Under the pieces are notes generated by a model. That model searched no databases, was not told the DNA's origin, and was given only the letters and a program-made list of their open reading frames with translations. The translations under genes were made by a program, and so were the position numbers. 64,000 bases of DNA from Lamellibrachia satsuma (lineage: Eukaryota > Annelida > Polychaeta > Sabellida > Siboglinidae), in NCBI GenBank assembly GCA_033239005.1, contig BSQZ01000006.1, forward strand, positions 4,425,501-4,489,500, given 5' to 3'. Positions within the stretch are counted from its first letter, which is position 1. Each line of letters opens with the position of its first letter. This document shows positions 1 through 28,084 of the stretch, in pieces.

Positions 1-564
1 AGTGAAACACTAGCTGAAATACATGAAATATTCACCATGAGTTGCATGATACCATATTCTTAGAAGTGGAGATTGTTCACCTCTCTACAACAGGATGTTG
101 TACCACTGTTAACTTTGATTAGGTGTTTTTTGTGATACAAACATTTAGTAAAAAAAAACACCATTTGTAATATAGAATATTTTGTGATACAGAAATTCAA
201 AATAATGTGTTTTATGGGAAAATATTCAAATTATGTATGCATATCCAAATTATATAACACTTCTTCGCGCAAAATATGCTAGTGTACGTTGCTGCAATTC
301 TTGCGGAAATCATACTAATTATGGAATATTCTATCAGGGATCCATTAACCATTAAAAAGCTAGATGTATGGAAATACTGCATGATTTGAATGAATGTCAG
401 ATATCATGCAGTTGTGATTTAAAATTAAAAAAGGAATATTATATATTTTGTTATCATTTCAGGCCAATGTAAGGCACACTTAATTGTAGGTATATTTATA
501 TATCAATATCAATTGCGTCCTCTTCTCCGGGTGAACAGATTTTCACCTAGTTTTTATTTTCGTG

Positions 565-735
565 CGGCACATTAGCTTGGCAGTTAGACGCCGGAATGTC
601 AAGAGGACGGGTTCGAGTCCAGCTGCTGCTGTTTCGAAACCTGAGCAATTTCATTCACCCCACTATGCCAGGGGAAGTAGCAGATCCCACCCTGGGTTTA
701 ATATGTAACCATTTGTGGATCTTTACCTAACCCAC
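565..735 (+). mobile_element. tRNA-derived SINE, copy 1 (internally deleted)
   Basis: The 5' part carries a pol III B-box-like GGTTCGAGTCC, and the sequence after it (GTTTCGAAACCTGAGCA, then CTATGCCAGGGGAAGTA and a GTAACC block) matches, in the same order, the element at about 43,400-43,650. This copy lacks the central segment present there. It lies upstream of the first visible PTEN exon. The tRNA-derived SINE assignment rests on the B box and on the two-copy comparison; the exact ends are uncertain. Confidence 0.6.
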
Positions 736-2624
736 CAATGGTGGGAATGCAACACTGAAGTCATTGTATGTGTGACTATCACAGGAGGCAAGAGCTGTAC
801 TGGATGAAGAAGTTTTAATGAGTCTGCAATGACAACTCTACCTGTAGTGAGGCCTCTCTCCGGCATGTGCAGGAGTGCTGTCTTACCAACCAGTATCAAA
901 TTCAACCAATATCACATCTGACATGCGCATGAAAGTCTGCATGCGCACGCATTTCTGCACTGTGTAGTACACACTCATGTGCACACCAGTGTCACTAGAA
1001 ACGATTCTACTGCAGCCAGTGCACAGAGGACGCTAAACCAGCCCTGCAGCTGCCAATCAAGAAAATATATACTGAACATACAAAGTTTGCTCCATCTGGC
1101 ATTTACTTTCTAGCTATGTTGGATTGTTCCCTGGATTCATTGCCTTGTAGAATGTTCTTTAGTATTTTATGCAGTTATACGTATGTTTGTGTGATCTTTT
1201 TACATTATGACTGGTGAATGTGCAGAATTACAGCTGTAACTGCATACAGATGGATGCAGGGATAAATATTTAGGTGGTACTGGAACTGTGATAAAGTAAG
1301 CGACAGGGATTCAATGCCGACATTCAGGTATTCTAGATGTAATACCATGGGTCAGGTTCTTGTTTCGGTCGTAAAAAATAAATTGGTATTCTCTTCAGAT
1401 GAAAAACAATTGTGAAAAGTATACATTTGTTGGAATGAATGACTTGTATATTATGAACTAGATTTATTTAAGACTCACACAGACAATAATTATTAATCTT
1501 AACTAATTAAATAGATGATGTCCATAGTGACTTGGGTATATATCAGTTCAGCAACTCAAACATGCTGATAGATTATATACAATTTGTTTAATATGAATGA
1601 TATACACAAATCAATTTAAAGAGTTATGGATTATGGACAAGCATGAGGTATTACATTCAACATGACAGACAGAATGCATTCAATGTCTAATGCTATATCT
1701 TCTTGTGGTTCTAGCAATGCTGCCTGTCTTAAAACCATGACTGCTGCTTTAGCTGACAGACCCCTGACACTAGAGTCACATACACACAAAGGGGGGAATA
1801 GTCTTGGTTTGGTGAATTGGGTCAGAGTGAGGAAGTTGAAAGGACTGGTGTCAGGCCCAGCAGGGGTCTATCTAACCCTCCAGGGGTCTCTGTACTTCTC
1901 CACCTCATGCAGGGGTTGAAACATGATGATGAATTATATAGGTCAGTTGAATAACCTTGAATAGAGCATTTACAATGATCATTTATAATGTGCTTGCACA
2001 TCAAACACTTTTTTTCTTTGAACCCAAGCAGGCATGTTTATTCCTATACAATGTCCACTTATGTGAGAAACAGTCATCCAAGCTGCAATCAGTCACAATG
2101 TTCAGTCAGGAACACCTACATGCTATGCTTTACTGAACAAGGGCTATGAATAAGTTGCCTTGACTAACTGCATTCAGAAGTGAAACGCCCCCAGAGCTTT
2201 GCTGTTTCCACTTGTTTCACTGGAGAAAAACATTCACTAAATCTATTGCCATGTTTCTTTTTATTAAATTCCACTCAATTATTAATTTTAAGATGAAATC
2301 AACTGTATATACATATGTATCAACTGATACATGTTTCCATGTGAAAACAAAGAACAAGGAAATGTGATGATTCTGAAAATGTTGTAATATGTTGTAATAT
2401 GTTGTAATATGTTGTAATATGTGCACCTACAGATACGTTCAACTTTTTTGTGAAATGAGTCTGAAACGAAACGGGCGAGAAATCAAATTACAGATGCAGC
2501 GTTAACAGACTCGTGAAACATTAAAGAGCAGAAAAGAATGTTTTAGGTAATACTTACAATACTGTCACTGGTTTCAAGCATAATATTAATCTGTATACTA
2601 TATTATATATACTGCATATCACGC

Positions 2625-3738
2625 ATGGGGCAATTAATTTGAAAAGTTAATTAATTAAATTACAATTAACTCAGAAATCCTCCAATTAAATTAACCTCGC
2701 ACATTTCTCATGTCAATTAAATTAATCTACCAAATTCTTCAATTAAATTAAATTAACAATGAATTTTAATTCAGTGAACAGTTAAATCATGCATTGGTAG
2801 GAATGTTTACACATTTAAAATCACAAAACTTAACAGAAATGTGTTTTCTAACTTGAAAAGAGATTTGCTCATACAATATTTACATGCCAAGACATTTCTT
2901 CATGGGGCATTTGATCACATTTTAGATACTTGTTAATTAATAGAAATTAATTATTTTTTCGGAAAGGATTGAAAAGTTGTGGCTGAAGATTTGCAGGTGT
3001 GCAATTTCCTCTTATATTCAACCACCAAATTAACAAAACCAGGCAACTATATACAAGATTTCTATGCACCAAGTTGTTATTTATGCAGTGTTTTATACTA
3101 AGTGTTTACACACTAGCAGTTACATATGTATACACTATTTTTTATGCATCACTAGAACTGGCAACCTTTTGATTTAAGTTGACACTTTGGAAAAGATCCC
3201 AAACTGAAGCTATGTTACTTTTCTCTCCCCATTAACCAGTTGTACACCAGTTGCCCCATAGATTAACTTGGCTGCAAGTTGCCAACCCCAAATGTTTACT
3301 TTAACAGAGATTTGCATAGACCAAGATTAGCCATCAACTTAACCACCTGCCAGAGGACATTCTATTGTCTAGGCCTTCTCTCTAATTCATAGGTGCCTGA
3401 ATGATCAGCCCACCCAGTTGATACAATGTATAATATGTGCTCTGTGATGTTCTCCCTCCCATTCACACATGCCAGAACCTGATCTCTCTCAGGCAAGTGG
3501 CTGGAATAGTGTCTGCAGGCCTTCTGGAAACACCTGGATAACATGGCAGTGAATTATCCAGTAATATCAACTGTTAAATGACCACTTAACTGAGAGTTAA
3601 TTGGGAATTTGTCAATAAAATTAAATCCTTTTGGTAAAGTTAAATAATTAAATGAAAGCCTTTCTGGAAAAGTTAATTAAGTAAATAAAATTAACTTAAT
3701 TGAGTCAATCCAATTAACAATTGAAATTAACCCATACT
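2625..3738. repeat. TTAATT-rich segments flanking 0.8 kb, possible inverted-repeat element
   Basis: Two blocks very rich in AATTAAATTAAC-type sequence (about 2625-2790 and 3580-3735) are roughly inverted: the left edge reads ATGGGGCAATTAATTT and the right edge, reverse complemented, reads ATGGGTTAATTTCAATT. This could be a non-autonomous DNA transposon with degenerate terminal repeats, but simple AT-rich composition could give the same look. Confidence 0.3.
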
Positions 3739-3743
3739 CGCTG

Positions 3744-3843
<100 letters not shown>

Positions 3844-4234
3844 TATGTATTATAAATATATGTGGCTTGAAATCAGTGTTTGTTATGTTTGTTCCATCAG
3901 CCATCACTACCCACAGCCTGGTCAGTTGGTCAGTTGGTCAGTTGGCTGACTAATAACAACCAAGTGACAGTATCTGTGTCTGACCCATTTATGTCTGTGG
4001 TCTGACCAAGGAAACTATAATGGCTCCAGGCAAATCACAGGGCTTGTCAGGCAGCTCACCATCACCCCCACACTGCCTCCATGTTTCAGTGTCTCCAGAT
4101 AGTGGTCTAGCCCAGAGCACAAGGCTTGTGGTGCTCTTGGGACATGAAGCTAGCAGTCCTAGCCTTCAGTTATACATTAGACTAGCCCCCATGGTACACA
4201 TTTGCTGTATGCAGTACAGATTTTTTATTTTAGT

Positions 4235-4530
4235 GGGTATCATATTTATACAGATTTGTTTGAAATGAAAATATCATGATAAAGTGTGTTTTCTTGTGTT
4301 CATTAGACAAGTGTAATGTTGAATGACTCAAATATAGCAGCCAAAGCACAAATGTTGCTAGGTAGATTTCCTGGGGAAACTTGGCAGATTTAATTTGTAG
4401 GTACATTTCGTTGCCTGATACACTGTATATGGCGACTCTCGGTTGGACTAGGACTGCTATAGGCTGATTAACCAATGAAACAAATGCTTTACAGGTTTAA
4501 TTAGAAGCCCCAAATACGGATACCAACCAC
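4235..4530. repeat. Dispersed ~300-bp repeat, copy 1
   Basis: Collinear similarity to 63,135-63,515 and partly to 16,215-16,400: shared landmarks are TTTGTTTGAAATG, TTTTCTTGTGTTCAT, GCTAGGTAGATTTCC, CATTTCGTTGCCTGA, ATGGCGAC and TTAACCAATGAAA, in the same order and orientation. No coding capacity was seen. It lies about 200 bp before the first visible PTEN exon. Confidence 0.65.
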
Positions 4531-4725
4531 AAGTGTTCATTCTGCCAGGTTCCATTTGGTCACTATTTGTAAGATATTAGAAAGCATATGATGCAAATAC
4601 AGCATCTGGGAACACAACGTGGTATTTGGCATCCCTGGTGCATTGTGCAGTATTTGTGTGTTGATTTGCCAGTATATTGTGATTTTGTTGTTCGGATAAC
4701 TTCAAATTCTGCTTTCTCATTTCAG

Positions 4726-21675
<16,950 letters not shown>

Positions 21676-22275
21676 TGTCCATGTGACCACCAGCAATGGC
21701 TTACAGAGCGGACACTCCTGTGTCTGGCACATGCGTCCACTCGTGACGCTTGTCTTGCTTCAGTGACCAGGGAGCTATGTTGCAAGGGACGGCAGCTGTC
21801 GTCAAACGTAATGTGTCATTGAGGGTGAGACAGACACGTTGACTTCACATGTTAGTGTCACTGGTTGTGTTGACTGAACACGAGTCCAGTGCACCACTGA
21901 TCACAGCCACGTTTCCACCATGTACAGTATCGGCCGCCATGCCACTGCAGTGTCGTTGTCGCCGCTGCCACAGTTAAACTCATTTCATTATTATCCAAGT
22001 TGCATCGTCACATCTGTACATAGTTCATGCCAAGTCGTCTGTGACAGACGCAGTTGTTGTGGGAGTGTGAGAGAAGTATTTGGGACTGTGTATGTTTATC
22101 GCCCACACTGTAATTAATGCCATCGGCTGCTTCCGTGGCTCTCTGCCATGCAGGAAAATAGATGCGGTTATAGACATATATTAGTAGTGCACTTTGGTTA
22201 ATTGGTCAGCTCGTGAGTTGCCCTGCATAAAAATATTTTACACCAGTAAAACCCTTGTGTTTGGCATGGTTTAAA

Positions 22276-22281
22276 AATAAA
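22276..22281 (+). terminator. Candidate PTEN polyadenylation signal
   Basis: AATAAA about 600 bp after the PTEN stop codon; the first canonical hexamer noticed in the 3' region. Use as the actual site is inferred. Confidence 0.45.
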
Positions 22282-22897
22282 CATATTTTCATAAATTGTC
22301 TGTCACAAAATAACACAGCCTTGTAAATAATTTCTGACTGAAAGGTGCTTAATCATTTCGATTTTTTGTCTCATGTAAAATTAAGTTTGCGAAAAACCAA
22401 ACCTACCTAGTATCCACTGCACCATGCTAGCTCATTTGTGCAACTTTTGTATGTAGTTTTTTGTGAAATCATTAGACAAACTATTAATTTAGTTAATGCT
22501 TGTTCAAAGCATTTACTGAAGTGAAAATCGACATGCTGAAAAATCACAATTTTGTTCCTTGGCAAAATTTCATAACTTTGTGATGTCCATGATGAGCCTT
22601 GACCCACACACACAGTGTTTACTATTTTGGATATCCACTATTTTTATCCTTACCAGATCTAACGAGTAAAGTCAATTCTTTTGATGATTTGAACAAAAAT
22701 AGGCATTTTTGTTATTAAATCGACTGCAGATGTTATATAAACTATGTACACACTACATATTTGGACACCAATGAACCGTATTTGCGATAGGCTAAGCCAG
22801 TTGAAGAAGCAGTTTTAAAGAATATTCAGCATTTCTAGTGAAACATGGATGGGAATGCAGCATGTTGCTGAGGACAGAATTGTGCCAACGTGTGCCA

Positions 22898-23152
22898 GTT
22901 TCTGTTTACACATGGTAGAGAGGTATAGAAGCAGTTTCTGTTTACACATGGTAGAGAGGTATAGAAGCAGTTTCTGTTTACACATGGTAGAGAGGTATAG
23001 AAGCAGTTTCTGTTTACACATGGTAGAGAGGTATAGAAGCAGTTTCTGTTTACACATGGTAGAGAGGTATAGAAGCAGCTTCTGTTTATACATGGTAGAG
23101 AGGTATAGAAGCAGTTTCTGTTTACACATGGTAGAGAGGTATAGAAGCAGCC
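22898..23152. repeat. 36-bp minisatellite (7 copies)
   Basis: Seven nearly identical tandem copies of a 36-bp unit containing AGTTTCTGTTTACACATGG and AGAGAGGTATAGAAG. Being a multiple of three, it gives spurious open frames on both strands. Confidence 0.95.
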
Positions 23153-25265
23153 AGACATCAACACGTCAACCCCTGGTGGATATCCCAGAATGCAGTTGTA
23201 CTTTGAGTCATTAGCTAGCAAATACACTTGCAGTTATAAAGTTGAATGTCATACTTTTAGTTTTTCATCAAATTAGCCACGTGTTTCCGACTTACAACTT
23301 TCAGTCAGATGTATTTGTTCAGTCTCACAAATGGAAAATGTTTTTTGCACTTGCAATTCATAAAACTGAAGTGGAATATGAATTTTTTTCAGATTGACAA
23401 ATAAGGATGTCCGCTTATATTCACGGCTGCACAAAGTGTGACACTAAATCACCTACATTTATATGCAATTCGTAAAAATTAAGTGGAATATGATATTTTT
23501 CAAATTGACAAATAATCATACAGCAAAATAAACATTTCATTTACAAAGCAGAGAATTGATGTGGCAACTGGAACAAAATTTAATTCCATGTTTTTGGAGG
23601 GATGGATCCACCTGGGTTGATGACAAAACTTCACTGCTGGTTTGCGAGGTTTTAGTGCTATCAGGTGTGGATGCCCTGTCCACCTTGTTACCTGAAAGTT
23701 ATGGGTTGAGGCCCCCGAGTCGCAGGAGCTGACCAGGTTGTTTCCCAAAGGTTATGTACAGTCTACCGACTGGCCTAGCTGCTGGCATTCAAGTAGCATG
23801 CTGTATTGCATATCAAAGTGTAGATTAGTTTTCCAGGCTGGAACCAGCACTGAACCATCTTACAAAAACTCCCGACGCAAAACACATAACTTAGGGTGCA
23901 CTTCTACAAGGGTTACTATGATTGTCGATTTTAAACACTCCTTGTATCTTTTGGATGAAATAACTTGGGATGCAAAATATTTGATAAAATTAAATATTGA
24001 CCACATCATTGTTTGTGATAAATTGATACAAATTCATGTTGGAAACCAAAGTCGGACATTTTCGTCATTCACTGGATATTAGCTGGGCATTGTGTTTCTG
24101 TTGATCAAGGCCAGTAGGGAGGTTGTTCTCTGTTTGCATCTAGGAGAAAAGAGTACCAGGCATGGTGTGGTCCCCTAGCTACCAATCTTGAGAAGTATGT
24201 ATTGTGTCAGCCACGTTTTCTGTCTAATGTTGCTATCAAACCACCCAGCTGGTTTGTGACACCATGATTATATGTATTACCAGCGACACCGGTTTGTCGT
24301 ACCAAAATATTAATTATTGATGCATGGAGATTGTGCAATTTCGTGCAGTAGATGTAAAAAAATATTTGTACACTGGTTGTAGCTATTAGTAGTTGGTAAC
24401 GTGCTTGTGGGCATTTCAAAGATTTCAATACATATCAAGTTGAAATGACTATTTTTCTTTGAAAGGGGAGTATGGCGGACAGGTTTTTACAGGATTTAAA
24501 AACCAGAAATAATGCGTGATGCTGGCGCTAAAGTTCCATGTTATAACTTTGTTCTGGTTTGGAAAACTTTTAAAAGCTCCTGTTAGCAAGTTGAGAATTG
24601 TGGAGTTGTGTAATTGGTTGAACCATTAATTTACCAAATAATGTCTCAGTATTTGCAAGCTACTGTCTGTATTTCTTGTAATCTTAGGACTATTTCATTG
24701 AAGCACTCGTTTAACCTTTGGAATGGAATAGCTTTACATTTTGTGTAAAAGTTTGCAAAGCACCAGTCGTGAGCACCCCAATAATAGGCCAATAAAAACT
24801 TTGGTAGGTCTTCACCACAGACTGGAGTATGTGATCAAGTGTTGCTCACTGAATGCCAGGTACATCATTTACAGTAACTTGAAGGAACACACAGTTTCTT
24901 TTGTACAGCATTGTTAACTTTGTTGAGGTTTCATGTTGGTAGTTCGCATGGGCCTGCTACAATTCCAATCAGTAAAATTTCTGCAAAAGCAGTAGATTGC
25001 ATTCTAGATGGCTGGGGTAGCAGACAATAGTAGAATCATGTCGATAATATTATAGTAGGGAACTCAATTTGACATTGTATAACTTATGTAGATAGTGAGA
25101 TATGTAGAGAAATGGCAGCAAAGGGGTGGACAGTCAGACGGTTGTTGATGACAGTTTTCCATGTACAGTGAGTGCACTGTCCAGTAAGGAACTAAACATC
25201 TGTGGCCAGTTTATAAATGCTTTTTACACAGTGTTTGTACAAATGCCTGTATCCATATTCCCTGT

Positions 25266-25320
25266 GGGGTGGGGTGGGGTGGGGTGGGGTGGGGTGGGGT
25301 GGGGTGGGGTGGGGTGGGGG
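25266..25320 (+). repeat. GGGGT pentanucleotide tract (G-quadruplex potential)
   Basis: Eleven GGGGT units, the last ending in GGGGG, all G runs on the + strand. Runs of four G separated by single T favour stacked G-quadruplexes. Confidence 0.95.
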
Positions 25321-26311
25321 ACAGCAGAAGATGACAATAATTTATTTTTGTAAAAAAACACCGAGCAGAAAATCATTCCCAACTGACGACTGTTGCTGTG
25401 TCGTAGTGGTTGTCGCATGTGTGACGACATGCACAGACGTGTTGGGGGCAATCTCAGTGCTGTTGTTGTTACTGTACACGTGTATGTACTGCTGATGTTA
25501 TATTTGTGTATGTCGCCTCGCGTGAACGACACATCCTGGTGACTCGGTCAGGTATGCAACAGTCACTGGAGCCAAAATGGTGGTAAAGTATACTAAACAA
25601 ATATTGGGCAAATCTAGCCAAAATATTGGCACAATGCGTACAGAAACAAATATGCATCTTCTAGAAATGGTATTACATATGGCTTCAGCAGGTCATTCCG
25701 CATTCAAGAGACATCTCCAGTGGCCCGTCATCAGGATGTCGATTGTTCACGGTGAGAAGACAGAGGAAATTGTATTGCAGTGACAGAGTGGGAGAGTTGT
25801 TTGGTGTATTATATAGAGCCAACATTACTTGCTTGGTCAGTATTGTAAATAAAGAATCAATTTCCGTTCAAAATTGTAATTACAACATTGGTTTATCTCA
25901 AAAGCTTTCTCCGACTCAATCAGCAAATACTTGTCAACACTAACACGAATCCTGTGTGAAATATCCTGAAGCAATGAAATCCATTCAGTAATCATCTGGT
26001 CATTCAGTCTACAAAAGGAACAAGCATTTATGTTAGTACTCCTGATGTATTCCAAAACCAAGTTTGACATCTCTACGAACCTGGCTTCCTTTATCTATTT
26101 ACCTTGGAGACGGTCCCGGGGAAGTTGTCATTTGACCAACAGCTGTCTTATGGTCAGCCCTGTACATTTGTTTGGCTGGACAGCCGCTGTTGTACCTGTG
26201 TTGGCTGAGTGGGAGAGTGCATGTATTGTACCATTGTTGTCAAGGTGATGTCGAGTTGAATAAATGATATCCAATGTCTCTGTTGCTTTTAATGTCTCTT
26301 AGTCACATTCA

Positions 26312-26700
26312 GACTTTGGATAGATCAGTTACATCATAATCCATTTCCACCTCGAAAATACCAATTCCACATCGACATAAAAGTACCGGTATGTGAACCG
26401 ACTCAACAGAGCAACCATAGACATACTCAACGCCCAAAAATAATATATATTTTAGAGAACTCAAATTTGCTACAAATAGTCAATAAAATATGATGTGTGT
26501 ATCATATTTGTTTGCCATTATTTAACATATGCAGAAATTAAATAAATCTGTTTTAGAGCAGTTTTATTTAATTTCTGCATATAATGTTAAATAATGGAAA
26601 ACGAATATGATACACACAACATATTATATTTCATTGATTATTTGTAACAAATAATTTGAGTTGGTGTTTCAATTCCAGTGTAACTGACTCCAAGTCCGAT
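26312..26700. mobile_element. Long-hairpin MITE-like element
   Basis: The core at about 26,462-26,655 is an inverted repeat with arms of roughly 85 bp and a loop of about 20 bases: the left arm has ATGTGTGTATCATATTTGTTTG and the right arm reverse complements to nearly the same. Outer ends are also inverted (left ACTTTGGAT...TCAGTTACAT; right reads ACTTGGAGTCAGTTACA when reverse complemented). No coding capacity. The 3' end resembles that of the element at 30,205-30,615. Confidence 0.65.
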
Positions 26701-27184
26701 CACAGATCTTGTGCACCTACGACAAAGTATTATTGCAGGTTATGAAATCTGAACATTATAGCATAAAGTTAACTGTATCCTAATATCCTGACTGCCCAAA
26801 TAAACCATAATTTTTTAAGATAATTTGACAGTTATCTGTTGATCAACATGCAACGTATTCGGGCCGAAACATTCAACAGATAACAAACAAATTAAATTGT
26901 TTTGTTCATTAGAACACATTTGGGTGGTCTGGGTGCTAGAGTAGAGAGTAGTTTTTAATATGATTTATAACATGATTACTTTTAAGAATTCAGATTAATA
27001 ATGCTACATTATGCCTACTATATCACAATGCTACTCTTGCAATGTTTTTAGCACTATTTTGAGTTTTTATTGATGCCTGTGTGTGTAAAAGGGTGGATAG
27101 TAAAACATACAAAATTAGTGGTATTCAGAAAACGTGAATTTATAACAAAAGAAACACTGAATAATTTAATACAGACAGAAAGAA

Positions 27185-27450
27185 CTGATTTGTATAAGTT
27201 GACAGGTTGGAAGTACCAATTTTTATAAGTTGACAGGTTGGAAGTACCAGTTTGTATAAGTTGACAGGTTGGAAGTACCAATTTATCTAAACATTGTTGA
27301 CAGGTTGGAAGTACCAATTTATATATAATTATTACTGTTTATCAACAGAAAGTACCAATTCATATAATCAATATTGTTTACTAACAGGAAATAACAATTT
27401 ACATAATTGTTGACCGACAGGAAGTACCAATTTATATAATTATTATTGAC
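27185..27450. repeat. Degenerate 31-35-bp tandem repeat
   Basis: At least four good copies of a unit containing AAGTTGACAGGTTGGAAGTA then CCAATTT, followed by several increasingly diverged copies (CAACAGAAAGTACCAATT, CGACAGGAAGTACCAATT). Located just beyond the 3' end of the SRPBCC gene. Confidence 0.8.
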
Positions 27451-27878
27451 TGGCAACATGCAATACCTGTATTGTTTACTAATGGATAACAAAACACCAT
27501 TTTGATTGCATAGAAACAATATTTTAATTGCCATATCGAAGTAATGTATGCGATACAAAATAAATATTAAACAAGAGTTGTCAAACAAAATTATGTAAAC
27601 AATATACTCATTAAAACTACAGCAATCTGCATATTTTAAACAGCAAAATTCCAAATATCAATGTAAATGTGTAAAATACTTGTCAATTAAAACACTAATT
27701 GCTACAACAATATCACGTAAACATCCTTTAACACAGACACTGCTGCCTCGTGCTTTTGACTAGCAGTGTTTCAGTGACTTAAACTGTTAAACATTACAAA
27801 TATTTTAATTAAATGCAGTGTGTGCTATTCAGCAGTATGAGTGTTGTAGTTGCAGATCAGTACACCATCAACGTTGTC

Positions 27879-28045
27879 TCAAAACATGTGACTCAGGTTG
27901 AACATGGCCTGTCGAGATTTATGGCTGTACACGAATCGAAGTATTGGTGCTGCCACATACTGCAAGAAAGGGAACAATATCATCAGTTCAACGGAGAGGT
28001 GTAAATATATATATTTTATTTGGTTTCATCTGTCAATTTTATATA

Positions 28046-28084
<39 letters not shown>

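Larger units (their letters stand above)
22282..27878. other. Intergenic region between convergent PTEN and SRPBCC genes
   Basis: No exon with recognisable homology and paired splice sites was seen on either strand. The region contains a 36-bp minisatellite, a GGGGT tract, a long hairpin element and a 31-33-bp degenerate tandem repeat, listed separately. Confidence 0.5.
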
